Of a stretch of 64,000 nucleotides of DNA, positions 33,701-44,796 are shown in pieces (the stretch's first letter is position 1; every line of letters begins with the position of its first letter). Source of the stretch: Ahaetulla prasina (Eukaryota; Chordata; Lepidosauria; Squamata; Colubridae); NCBI RefSeq assembly GCF_028640845.1, contig NC_080540.1, forward strand, positions 166,555,252 through 166,619,251. The letters run 5' to 3'. The notes under the pieces are model-generated. The model was given only the letters and a program-made list of their open reading frames with translations, was not told where the DNA came from and searched no databases. Made by a program: the position numbers and the translations under genes.

Positions 33701-34448
33701 CTAGATGGAAATTAGATCAAAAATAGGTGTTAAGCAAATTGAGGATAATTTGTTAAAACAAATGAGAGATCAAGGTCAACAGCATATTAAGAGGTTGTAT
33801 AATGTATTAGTAGAAATAGATTCAGAGACTGATTTGGTTAAGGATTGTATGATTAAGTGGGCACAAAATTTTCAGCAACCAATAATGTTGGAAACTTGGG
33901 AAAGAATTTGGGTGAGGAATGTTAAATTTACACAAGCGCAAAATATGAGAGAAAATTTTATAAGATGTTTTATAGATGGCATTTAGACCCCAAAAAATTG
34001 TCATGTATGTATCCTAATGTACAGGCTAAATGCTGGAGATGTGATTGTGAAGATGCTACTTATTATCATATATGGTGGACTTGCAAAAAAGTTAAAGCAT
34101 TTTGGATTAAAGTATGGTGGATCATGCAGAATATTTTGAAAAGAAGATTAAGTTTACCCGTAGTTCTTTTTACTAGGAATAATTATGGATTGTACAGCTA
34201 TAGAGACTAAATTGATTCTGAACTTAATAACAGCCGCAAGACTTTTGATTGCTCAATATTGGAAGAAAGAAGAATTACCTACAATTGAAGAATGGACTCT
34301 TAAAGTATCAAATCTGGCAGAAATGGCAAAAATCTCTGCTTATTTGAAAGACTATACACAAGAAAAATATATTTTAGAATGGAAAATGTGGATTGATTAT
34401 ATTCAAAATAAGTATCAGATAAAAAAATATCAAATAGCATATGAGTAA
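30729..34448 (+). pseudogene. L1 ORF2 (endonuclease-reverse transcriptase), broken
   Basis: The ATG at 30729 overlaps the ORF1 stop by 11 bp in another frame. An APE-type endonuclease is intact to 31520: WNVNGLN, QETH, GVYAPN, GDWNGVLD, RIDFILI and SDHSPVW are all visible. Downstream frames are broken. RT motifs remain readable: KAPGTDGL (about 32105), [39 protein letters not shown] (about 32660) and FADDLVV (about 32790). The Cys-rich end CWRCDCEDATYYHIWWTC lies at 34030-34085. ORF2p performs target-primed reverse transcription; here at least six breaks prevent that. Confidence 0.92.
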
Positions 34449-35010
34449 ATTTAGGAAATAATTTGTATTAGATATATTTTTGAAGGAGAGGGGAATTGAG
34501 AGTGTGAATAAGTGTGGAGAGACTAGAGATTATAATTTAGGAATTATTTTAGATTATGATTGTTAGTTTTGATACCCTGCATTTTGTTCTGGGAAGTCGG
34601 GGTGGGGTGGGGGTAAGGGAAGGGAATTGGGGGATTGAGGTTAGTGATGGAGTGATGGTTAATGTACAGGGATTATTGAAGATGTATAAATATAATTAAT
34701 GTAGGGTCGGGTCTGACCAGTTGCCATTTTAGAACGGTGGGGAGGGAAAAAAGAGAGAGTAGGAGGTAGGAAAGAGGAGAAGAGGAAGGAAGAGGGGTAG
34801 AAGAGGGAGAAGAGTGTAGGGTGGAGGGAGGAGAGGAGGTAGATAAGAGAAGGAGAGGAAGGTTTGGAAAGTAAAAGAAGGTAGAAGAGGGAAGAAGGTT
34901 AAAAAGGGGGGTGGTGACTGGGCAGGCCCGACTAATTGTATATAACTGTACATTGGATGAATTATTTGATAAGATTGTAAAAATAAAACTTTTTTATAAA
35001 AAAAAAAAAA
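34449..35010 (+). other. L1 3'UTR with G-quadruplex motif and purine tract
   Basis: G tracts of 4, 4, 5 and 3 separated by 1-3 nt occur at 34599-34619. A purine-rich stretch at 34737-34915 and a poly(A) tail preceded by aaaataaaac follow. The C-rich complement occurs in the second copy at 37797-37825. Confidence 0.85.
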
Positions 35011-35437
35011 AAGAATGTCATATGAGGTATCTGTAGTGTGCTTCATTTGTAAAATAAAATATACAAAAGCAGTAAACACATGTAGAAGTCCATATAATAA
35101 GTTCATGTAGAAAATGTTTGCTTTGATAAAAGAGTTTGATTACTTGGTGATAATAAAAAACATGCTTAGCCCTGGATATACAGTCTTGATATTTGTGATA
35201 TATGAGGCTTGGCAAAGCAGAGGATTTTAAGGAGCTTATTATGTATTAGGCTTTGGTGAGTTGGATTTGAGCATATTGTAATCCTGCCTGATAAGGTGTG
35301 CAAACCGTATAGCAATCTTCATCAACCTTCTTCCACCTGGATGTGTTTGGACTACAAGTTCCAGAATCCACAACTAACAGTGATAACTGCTGGACGGAAA
35401 TTTTGGACACTATAGTCTCCAAAAGCTTTCCCCAGGC

Positions 35438-35965
35438 TTGGTATCCATCATATCACCCTCCACTAAGCAACAAATAACCTACTCTCTGATAAACAATTTG
35501 GTTTCAGGAAAAAAATTGTTATTTAATCTGCAACTCATACACTGCAAAAACACCTGGACCTCTCAGCTCGACCAGGGCAAAGCAATAGATGCAATTTACA
35601 TAGACTTCTGTAAAGCCTTTGATTCTGTAGTGCATGACAAACTACTTCTGAAACTAAAATCTTATGACATTTCTGGATCCCTGCATAATTGGATAGCTGT
35701 GTTCCTGTCAAACAGGGAACAAGTGGGCAAAATAGGCAGTGCCCTATCAAATCCTGCACCTGTTAACAGCAGTGTTCCCCAAGACAGCTTTGTAAATCCA
35801 ACACTCTTTCTGGTTTATATCAACGACCTTTGTGATCAAATTATAAGGAGCTGTGTCCTCTTTGCCGATGATGTTAAACTATTCAAATCCATAGACAACT
35901 CTACTATCCTTCAAAATGTCCTAAACTACGTTTCTGGATGGTCAAACAACTGGCAACTCCAAATC
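35438..35965 (+). pseudogene. CR1/L3-like LINE reverse transcriptase, part 1 of a split element
   Basis: The open frame shows RT motifs: AIYIDFCKAFDSVVHDKLLL, ISGSLHNWIAVFLSNREQ, VPQDSFVNPTLFLVYINDL and the catalytic FADDVKLF. The usual GVPQGS has become SVPQDS. The frame runs to WQLQI and is then cut by the hAT-like element at 35966. The reading continues at 37401 (SANKCSILHIGNRNKN) after one TSD copy is removed. The 5' start of this truncated LINE is near 35415-35440. Confidence 0.9.
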
Positions 35966-37400
35966 CAGTGGTGGGATTCTACCTGTTAGCACCGGTTTGG
36001 TGCTAACCAGTTGCTAACCGGTAGCTAATCGGTTCTACCAAACCGGTTGTTAAGTAGTTAAGCAGTTCAGAGAACTGGTTGTTAGAAGAAATCTCCTTTT
36101 GCTTTTTTCCACTTTATAGGGTTAATCCTGTAAGGAATTACAACATTCTCATGTTGTTTCCTAGCTTAATCTTTATTGCCCTGATTACAGAAACTGCCTC
36201 TCCATTAACCCTTATTAGATTCTTGGCAGTACGGCTAGACTTACTGTCGCTTCCGATTCTGGAGCTTCTTGGAGGTTTGTTGTTGTTGTTTTTGCTTGAC
36301 TTTCTTAAAGGGGAAGGGTTGTTTTAAGCTTTTTACACTACTGTTGGGAGGAAATACTCCCCTGTTGGAGTTCTTCCAGCCAGGATGCAATGATCAGTAC
36401 TTTGAAGAAATAATGAATAACGAAGCAGAAGCTTTTAATAATAAGGAACCAAGATGAGTGACATTCAGCAAGGCTTATTGGCTAGCTAGAAAGATTGACA
36501 TTCAAACATGAGTTTACATACCCTTTCTGACTTTTGGTCTAAAACTGGTTTTTGGTGAAATTTAATTCTGTGTTTGGTGATGTTTAATCCTGTGTTTAGT
36601 GATGAGATAATTTTCCCTATTCAGCTTTGTTTGGAAGGAAAAAAGTTAATCTCTGTTCCTGAAAAGAAGCAGCTTCAGAAATCTGACTAGTTCCTGTGTC
36701 TATTTGTTCTGGCAATTGGTTTAACAAGCAACAGATACTCTGTTTGCTCTTTTGCTTCATTCTGGAGAGCTTAAATGACCTCTCTGCTAAAGGGTTTCAC
36801 TTTATGAGCAAGAGTTGGCTGCTGATAGCTATCATTGCATTTTAACTATTTTAATTCCTCAAAGTGCTCTGGCACCCTGCCTGTTTTGTAACTCCAGTTT
36901 GCAGGTATTTCTAATCTAATGATTGTTATTTATGGCAGCTTTTTGCAAGCAAAGAAGCTTTTTGTATTTTTGTACAGGTAATCCTTGACTTACAACAGTT
37001 TCAATGGCACTGAAAAAAGTGACTTATGACCGTTTTTCACACTTACAACCGTTGCAACAAATTGTAATTAGGGCAAATAAGCGATGTCACATGACAACCT
37101 GGCCACGCCCATCCAGTCACACGAAGCATCACAGTTGAGAAATGAGTGACACAGTTGTTAAGAATGCTACAATTGGCATAAATGATGACCGGTCATAAGT
37201 GCAAGGATCGGTCAAAAGTGCGAGGACCTGTCAGAAATGACTTTTTTCAGCCCTCTGTGTAGTCCCTATGCACATAGCCACGCCCACCAAGTCACATGGA
37301 CAGCTAGCCACGCCTACCTAGTCGCATGACCACCAAGCCACACCCTCAAATAAGCCACACCCACAAAACCAGTTGTTAAAAAAATTGAATCCCATCACTG
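35966..37400. mobile_element. 1.4-kb hAT-like element inside the LINE, perfect 8-bp TSD
   Basis: Termini cagtggtgggattc and gaatcccatcactg are inverted repeats. The direct repeat TCCAAATC occurs at 35958-35965 and 37401-37408. The ends carry repeated accggtt/gttgttaa blocks and cacgcccacc blocks. No transposase is recognisable inside, so it is non-autonomous. Another MITE family member begins at 36973. Confidence 0.93.
36973..37255. mobile_element. MITE of the ACAGGTAATCC family nested in the hAT-like element
   Basis: It starts tacaggtaatccttgact, followed by tacaaccgttgcaac-type blocks as in 5837. The right terminal repeat is not recognisable, so its end is approximate. Confidence 0.65.
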
Positions 37401-37507
37401 TCCAAATCTCTGCTAACAAATGCTCAATCCTGCACATTGGCAATAGAAATAAGAACATCAAATACTTGCTGGCTGGAAATGATCTAAAAGTTGACCCACA
37501 CTCTGTC
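37401..37507 (+). pseudogene. CR1/L3-like LINE, part 2 of a split element
   Basis: It continues the RT frame of 35438-35965 (SANKCSILHIGNRNKNIKYL, GNDLKVDPHSV) until the L1 insertion at 37508. The next residues appear at 40319 (KDLGVLVSKDLSP). Confidence 0.9.
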
Positions 37508-38019
37508 TTATTTTTTTTTTTTATTAACACTCTTCCCTCTTCTACCTTCTTTTACTTTCCAAACCTTCCTCTCCTTCTCTTATCTACATCCGCTCCTCCC
37601 TCCACCCTACACCTTCCTTCTCCCTCTACTATCCCTCTTCCTTCCTCTTCTCCTCTTTCCTACCTCCTATCTCTCTTTTCTCCCTCCTCACCGTTCTAAA
37701 ATGGTAACTATGCAGACCCGATCCTACATTAATTATATTTCTTCAATAATCCCTGTACATTAACCATCACTCCATCTCTACCAAAACCCCCAATTCCCTC
37801 CCCCTTACCCCCCACCCCCCATCCCGACTTCCCAGAACAAAATGCAGGGTATCAAAACTAACAATCATAATCCAAAATAATTCCTAAATTATAATCTCTA
37901 GTCACACCACACTTAGTCACACTCTCAATTCCCCTCTCCTTCAAAAATATATCTAATACAAAATATTTCCTAAATTTACTCATATGCTATTCAATATTTT
38001 TTTTTATCTGATACTTATT

Positions 38020-38442
38020 TTAAATATAATCAATCCACATTTTCCATTCTAGAGTATATTTTTCTAGTGTATAGTCTTTCAAATAAGCGGAGATTTTTGT
38101 CATCTCTGCCAGATTTGATACTTTGAGTGTCCATTCTTCGATTGTAGGTAATTCTTCTTTCTTCCAATACTGAGCAATCAAAAGTCTTGCGACTGTTATT
38201 AAGTTCAAAATCAATTTAGTCTCTATAGCTGTGTAGTCCATAATTATTCCTAGTAGAAAGAACTGCGGAGTAAACTTAATCTTCTTTTTCAAAATATTCT
38301 GCATGATCCACCATACTTTAATCCAAAATGCTTTAACTTTTTTACAAGTCCACCATATATGGTAATAAGTAGCATCTTCACAATCGCATCTCCAACATTT
38401 AGCAAGATCTAATATGTGTTTCTTGTAAACAGGTAATGTCAT
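38020..38442 (-). pseudogene. L1 ORF2 remnant: fused 5' tip and Cys-rich C terminus
   Basis: The minus-strand frame joins a few codons of the endonuclease start region to CWRCDCEDATYYHIWWTCKK and on to WKMWIDYI. Endonuclease and RT motifs are absent. Confidence 0.85.
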
Positions 38443-38501
38443 TTTTAAATTGTTTCAAATAATGAAATACTTTCCTTCTCTTCTACGGTGAGTTCAGGCC
38501 A

Positions 38502-39663
38502 TTAACATTCCAAGATAGGAAACTTTTGGAACACCAGCCGCAGATCACATTTTACTTTAGGCCTTGCTCCTCCCACTGTTTCCGTTGTAGTAGTTGCCAG
38601 TTGTTGTTGTGCCTTCATCTCTTGTTCCTTGCGTTTAGCAGCAGCTCTTGTCAACCTTTGTTCTTTTGAATCTAAACCCGTCGTAGGTATTTCCAACACT
38701 TGTAATAAATCTTCTTCCATCACAATCTGTTCTTGTACCTGCTTCACTTCTCTTTCCTTCACTTCAGCCTCCCTTCCTCTAGCTTCCAATGGGGGAAGAC
38801 TTCCAACTTTTAATACCTCAACATAAAATTCTCTTGCTTTTCCAACCGTATTGAAACGATATACTTTCCCTGCATAATATACTATTATACCAGTTGGAAT
38901 ATCCCATCTATATTCAATCTGATGTTTTTTAAGTTCATTCACCAGGAAGGCAAATTCCTTCCTAGCCCTTAACATTTTTGGTGGAATTTCCTTTAATATC
39001 AAAATATCTTGACCAGCAATCTGAATCTTCTCCCCCTTATATGAAGCTTGCAAAATCTGATTTCTCACTGTTCTGTTTGTAAAATAAATAACAACATCCC
39101 TTGGCAACTTTTTTTGCCTTGCTATCCAAGAATTCACGATCTATTTTATCAATTTGATAAGCCACATCTGCTGGACGAGCTGCTAATATCTCAGCAAATA
39201 CTTCAGAAAAATTTTTCCTTAAATTCTCTTTCTTATTTTCTTTCAAACCTCGAATTCTAAGAGCAAATTCCATATTTCTATATTGTATCAAAACTATTTC
39301 ATCCTCTGTTTTTTCCTTTTTACTTTGAAATTCATCCATTTTATTTTCTAATTTTAAATTATGTTGCTTAATTTCTTCAACCTCCTCCTCCAATAAAATC
39401 ACATTCGTTGCCAAACTTCGTACTGCCATTACAAATCCTTCTTTAACTTCTTTATTTCCCACTTGAATTTCTGATATCTGCTCTTTCATTTCAGACATCT
39501 CATCAGTTATTACTTTAAATTTTTCTTCTATAAAGCCTTTTAAGTTCTCTTGTAACGCCTCTAAATTCAATGTTCTAGTCTCTGCTGTATGAGCTGGAGA
39601 GGCACCAGCTGATAAAGTTCCAGAGCTCTTTGTTACAGTAGACTTTAATTGTTTGGCTGCCAT
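38502..39663 (-). pseudogene. L1 ORF1 of the deleted copy, one frameshift
   Basis: The minus-strand ATG at 39663 starts MAAKQLKSTVTKSSGTLSAG and reads through the coiled coil (EEVEEIKQHNLKLENKMDEF) and the RRM-like region to about 39120. After a frameshift it continues (from 39137) through the C-terminal domain to 38502. It is better preserved than ORF1 of the long copy. The ORF1 end is altered because about 27 bp covering the ORF2 ATG are missing (VFQKFPILEC at the end). Confidence 0.88.
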
Positions 39664-40318
39664 CTTCTATAAAATTATATATTTATTTATTTCCAACTTA
39701 ATATTCACTTTAAATCTTCTTAACCTCTAAAAAACACAGTCTTTTAAAGCAGTATTTAAAAATCTCCCCTAGATTCTATCAGCAGGCAGCAAAGAGTTAA
39801 AGAGTAAAAGCAGCAAGTAACATGCAAATTACCAACTGCAGACGGAATGCTGAAAGTATCGCTTTCGCTTTCCACTCGTTAACTTGTTAACAATTCGCCT
39901 CCATTTTTTTACTGTTTTCAAGCTTGTTACAAAGTATCGGGGAATCGGCTTGGCTACTTGCATAAAGTTCTCCCACTTTCGTTCTGTCCGGTATAATCCT
40001 TTATTGTCCAAAATAAATCTCGGCGTTTGGTCGTGGTGATTGGTTCCGCCAAAGCAGAAGAATCCTCGGATCTGGAGCACTTCGGGTTACTGGAGGGAAC
40101 TTAACCCTTCAAACCCCTTTTTTCTCAGGGGCTTTAGGGAAATTCAACCTCTGCCCTCAGCTCACCACCTTCTCCTTCTCCCGAAGAAGGGGTTTTCCGA
40201 ACCGCTGGACAGCAGATTTAAGCTGTCCTAGCGATTCCACATAATCCAGAGGTTGGTGATCGTAAAGATCACCGCCATCACCTACGGTGCCAAACCGGAA
40301 GTCGACCCACACTCTGTC

Positions 40319-41075
40319 AAGGACCTAGGAGTACTCGTTTCAAAGGATCTAAGTCCCAGAGCTCACTGCAACATCATTGCAAAAAAGGCATTAAGAGTTG
40401 TCAATCTTATTTTACGAAGTTTTATCTCTGGTAACGCTATACTTCAAACTCACTGTATTTCAAACATCAATGCATTAGAAAGGGCCTAGAGATATGTTAC
40501 TAGAAGAGTACTCAAATCTTCTGCTCAAAATAAAATTCCCTTTACCACCAGGCTTGAAATTTTAGGTCTGGATAGCCTCGAACTACACCGTCGATGTTCC
40601 GACCTATGCTTAGGTCATAGGATTATTTACCAAAATGTCCTACCTGTAAATGAGTACTTTAATTTCAACCGTAATAACACAAGGGCTATCAATAGATTCA
40701 AACTCAATCTAATTCGCTCTAATCTTGATTGTAGGAAATATGACTTCTGCAAAAGAGTAGTAAATGTCTAAAACACTCTACCTGATCCTGTTGTTAGTCT
40801 CGCTAATCCCCATACCTTTTACCTTAAACTGTCTACCGTGGATCTTTCACATTTCTTAAGAGGTCCCTAAGGGGGCGTGCATAAGCGCACCAGCGTGCCT
40901 ACCATCCCTGTCCTACTGTCCCCATTTATATGTACTCATTTTATGTGTTTATGGCTATGTTTTGCTTATTTATATCCTTTTATTTGTGCCATTTTTTTTC
41001 ATGTGTCCATCTCTATATCTATACTGATGCTTGTTTCCTTGAACTTGTTGATAAATAAATGAATAAACAAAGAAA
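40319..41075 (+). pseudogene. CR1/L3-like LINE, part 3: C terminus and 3'UTR
   Basis: It continues the split LINE: KDLGVLVSKDLSPRAHCNII, KKALRVVNLILRSF, a stop, then a diverged C-terminal region (FNFNRNNTRAINRFKLNLIR). The 3'UTR has cctaagggggcgtgcataag and ends with an A-rich tail (aaataaatgaataaacaaag). A related 3' end is at 49278-49548. Confidence 0.88.
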
Positions 41076-42349
41076 GAAAGAAACCTTGACTTCAGTTCCC
41101 AGAATATCTAGCTTCTATGGTAGCCCTAGAACTCCCATTCTGGGAGTTGAAGCCTACGTTCTTGGCAGAAGGCTCTCCTTCTTTTCTTGGCTGCATTTAT
41201 TTTTGGCATGCCACCTGCTTCTTCTTGCCTAGTAGAAACAGTCCAACCAGTAACCCTGTAACCCTGATTGGAATGCGTAACTGAGGATCTTGATCGGAAA
41301 CCGGAGCCTTACCCAGGGGCTGCCATATAAAGGAGCAAGAGAGACAGGTGCAGTCAATGTGGCATGCTTGTTTTTCCACATAGAATAAATAACTGCACAA
41401 TTCATGGGCCAAAAGTTTAAAGGGGGAGCAATACCGGGACCCCTTCCCTCCCAATCCTAAATCTACAGCTGCCTGGTTGCCTATGTTGACTCTAATTAAG
41501 CCAGGAAAAGAAGAAAACAGTGGCCAGCAGATAAGGCTTAAAAAAGGTTATGTCATATAAACATATACCTCAAGGGGGCACTCATACCCTGCAGGACTTT
41601 TCCATTAAGATTTGCAGAACCCTGTTTCTCAAATCTTCCCTGCTAGCCAATCCTTTCTCCAAAATTAAACCTTGTGAACTCTCAGGTCTACCCTACCTTA
41701 TTCAGGGCCAAACTTCTAGGCAAGCACGCAGAGATCCTTTGGTATGTGTCCGTTTATTATCATTGTGAAAATCTTAAGGTTAAAAACAAGAGTAAGAAAA
41801 GGGTTGCATGAAAACAGGGAGAAATAATAGGGTCTTTGGAATTGCTCTCAAACTATGGACACACAGTTCAAAGCCTTTCAGGTCCTTCTGTTGTTATATG
41901 TTTTCTTTTTTAAAAAAAAAAATGAGGATCAAAAGAGCTCATTGCTTCAGCAAAAGAATGAAGTCTGTTTCATAACTCTTCCCAAACCCAAAGTGAAGCT
42001 TGAATTGAGCTTGGGAGCAAAACTTCTCTGAACCCTGCAAACAAAACACAACACAACATAACACAAAACACCAACCAAAGGTTATGGAATAGAAAGTCTC
42101 TTCTCAATTGCTATTTCATCACAATTTTCTGGCCGCAGTCTTTGAAAAAGGTATCTGTTCGGGGGGGTCGGGGGTCGGCTATATTTTCCACCAGGTTTTG
42201 CAACCTGACCTTCCTGTTGTTGTCACTGCTTAATCCTTTCACACTTCTGATTAGAGGAAGAAGGGTAAGGGAAGCAGCCCCAACTGGGCCTCTCTTTAGA
42301 GAAAATCTGAGCATGAATTAAGGGTAGAAAATAAAGATTTGGCACTATT
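41076..42349. other. no recognised gene
   Basis: About 1.27 kb with no recognised repeat or exon. A minus-strand frame (41197-41454) has no motif. tataaagg at 41328 resembles a TATA box but nothing gene-like follows. Confidence 0.4.
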
Positions 42350-42365
42350 AACCTAAGTTTGTAGG

Positions 42366-42583
42366 TTCCCTAAGGAAGGACTCACTGGAGAAGAGCCTAA
42401 TGGTGGGAATGATTGAGGGTAAAAGAAGAAATGGATGGCAGAGAACGAGATGGCTGGATGGAGTCACGAAGCAGTCGGTGTGAAATGGACTCCGGGGGAT
42501 GGTAGAGGACAGGAAGGCCTGGAGGAAAGTTGTCCATGGGGTCGTGATGGATCGGACACGACTTCGCAACTAACAACAACAGC
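42366..42583 (+). mobile_element. BovB (RTE) LINE, 5'-truncated, with 16-bp TSD
   Basis: BovB 3' end (agatggctggatggagtca, gtcgtgatggatcggacac, actaacaacaacagc) of only 218 bp. It is flanked by aacctaagtttgtagg at 42350-42365 and 42584-42599. Confidence 0.95.
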
Positions 42584-42599
42584 AACCTAAGTTTGTAGG

Positions 42600-43568
42600 A
42601 CTACGGCTTGTCACACCAGATGAAACTTATTAGACATCTACTGTGGTTTTCCAGATGCCTGAAATTCCCTTGTAATCGGAAGCAGTTGCAGGCAATGAGA
42701 ATCAGGAAGTTTTCTATGCCCTAATGAGGCACTTTACTGGGTGAGTGAATTGATTAGATTGAATCAACCCCAATTTGTCCAAGTTTGGATGGGTGTTAAA
42801 ACAGGTCTGGAGAGGAGCGTAGTTACAAAGGAAAACAGCAAACACCATCTCTGAACAGGCGGTTGTGCATTTCAGATAGTGGCTAAATTTCACGAAGTTT
42901 CCGGGACAGAAGTGTTTTAATCATAGCCAAATCTTTTCCCCCAAACTTACTTTGCCTAGCCTACCTTTCACCACTGCACAGGGGAGAGAAAATCTAAGCC
43001 TATATTTTAAGAACTAAGTATCTTAATACCATAATGGTGCTCTTTGTTTTCCGATTGCCCCAGGCAACATGTTTTATAAACGTAGGTACAGATTTCCCCT
43101 CTATTTCCTTTTAAAATATGGAGCACATAAAAAGAAATAATAGTGTGACAATGAAATTAAAAGAAAAGTAAAGCAATTAAAATTATAAGGAAAAAAACTA
43201 TTAAATCTATCCTTCCTTCCAACACTGTCCATTATATTTCTCCATAACTTTCTACATTGGCAATCCATTCCTGCTTTCATACCTTGCTCCATTTATTTCC
43301 TTTCATAGATCAGGCTTGTCACTTCTCTGTTTTTCAGAATGTAATCAGCTCCATCCAATCATAATTTTAACTTCCTTTTTTATTTATTTAATCAAGAATA
43401 TATTTGATTTGCAGTTCAATCCTCATTTATTTTCCCTACGTGAATAAAGGACCAAACCATCGCCAGACTTCATTCATTCCTAGTGGTCATTCACTTTCAC
43501 ATCCAGTCAAACTTTATTCATCATCCATTCTTTCCTCACGCTATTTGATTTATCACATGCTCTTATAG
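42600..43568. other. no recognised gene
   Basis: About 0.97 kb of AT-rich DNA without recognised repeats or coding potential. Confidence 0.4.
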
Positions 43569-43810
43569 CAGGGATGAAATCCAGCAGGTTCTGACAGGTT
43601 CTGGAGAATTGGTAGCGGAAATTTTGAGTAGTTCAGAGAATCGGCAAATACCACCTCTGACTAGACCCAAAGTGGGATGGGAAAGGGGATTTGCAGTATC
43701 CTTTCCTGCAGTGAGATGGGAATGGAGATTTTGCAGTATCCTTCCCCTGCCATGCCCACCAGGCCACATCCACAGAACTGGTAGTAAAAAAAAATTGGAT
43801 TTCACCACTG
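43569..43810. mobile_element. hAT-like MITE (CAGTGGTGAAATCC family)
   Basis: Termini cagggatgaaatcc and ggatttcaccactg. Flanks tcttatag and acttatag match 7/8. 242 bp. Confidence 0.9.
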
Positions 43811-44788
43811 ACTTATAGGCACCACTATGTTTAATTTCCTTTTTATTTCTCCTAACCTACTGAACTCTTACTTTCACATAACAAAACAGGCAAAGGCACA
43901 GTCATTTTAGCTTCCTTTAATTCTCACAACAATCCTCACAACAGACCGACCTTCCATATTTACATACTTTCAAACTTCTCTATCCATTTCCCCATCTTTG
44001 GTAAACATTCTTTAGTTCTATTTTTTCTCTCAGTTTTCCCTATCAGACATAACTACCTTGATCTTTTCTCTATTAATTTTAAATCCATATTTTCTTTGCA
44101 TCATATAAGCAACCTGACAGTTACTGCAATTCATTTGGGTTCTCAACCAAAACCCCAGCATCCTCTACATAGAAAAATGTAGATGCATTCTCTGCCTAAA
44201 TCAACAAATCTCTAACAACATAAGCATTCCTTATATACAGTAGTTATCCATAAATATATTAAATACCCAAGAGATATTACAAATCTTGTGTTACCTTCTG
44301 TTCAGCGTTGAACCTATTCATTCATTCTCGCAAATGCTTTATTTCCTTCATACACTGCTCCTAGGATATTGAGCAAGAGCCTTCAGCTCCATATTCTAAA
44401 ATTAGTGTTTACAAATAGCAACAGCCAATTCTACAATGTTAGCTATGACAGAACATCTGAGTAACTTTCAAAGGATTCAGGTTCAGTTCACAGCTTCTTC
44501 AAACAAGAAGGCCTGTCCTGAAATCCTGTATTGAGGAATGTGCAGGATTTTGTATTCAACTGAAAAAGGTATTTTAGAGGTTATAAGGGCACACACATCC
44601 CATCTGTCTGCAACATTGCACCTATTCTTAAAGCAGGCCATTCTTTTTCTGGGACCATGAGGTAGCTGTAAAGGACCCTAGCAAAAGGCGTAGCTGCTTT
44701 AAAAGGTTGCTGTGTTTGTGCTCTGAAGTCCCTTTTCGGAATCAAATCTGAAGCACTTACAGCTTTATTAGATAACTGTTACTACTCC
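43811..44788. other. no recognised gene
   Basis: About 1 kb of A/T- and pyrimidine-rich DNA with no coding or repeat assignment. Confidence 0.4.
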
Positions 44789-44796
44789 AGGTAGAG

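Larger units (their letters stand above)
28944..35010 (+). mobile_element. near full-length L1 retrotransposon, inactive, with 17-bp TSD
   Basis: A 6,067-bp insertion begins at ggacttccggtttggc, has a roughly 645-bp 5'UTR, ORF1, ORF2 and a purine-rich 3'UTR, and ends in a poly(A) tail. The direct repeat aagaatgtcatatgagg occurs at 28927-28943 and 35011-35027. A second copy of the same family, inverted and missing most of ORF2, lies at 37508-40303. Both ORFs carry frameshifts or stops, so it cannot act alone, but the intact TSD and 5' end suggest a fairly recent full-length insertion. Confidence 0.95.
37508..40303 (-). mobile_element. L1 lacking most of ORF2, inverted, with 15-bp TSD
   Basis: The direct repeat gacccacactctgtc lies at 37493-37507 and 40304-40318. 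The minus-strand element begins gacttccggtttggc, has the 5'UTR and ORF1 of the L1 at 28944, then about 125 bp of ORF2 start. It then jumps to the ORF2 Cys-rich end at about 38404, skipping the equivalent of 30859-34024 (about 3.17 kb). A T run at 37510-37522 is the poly(A) tail. The 3'UTR ends about 110 bp earlier than in the long copy. Confidence 0.94.

Noticed and set aside
41320..41340. TATA-box promoter (tataaagg)
   Set aside because: No transcription unit, exon or CpG context follows.
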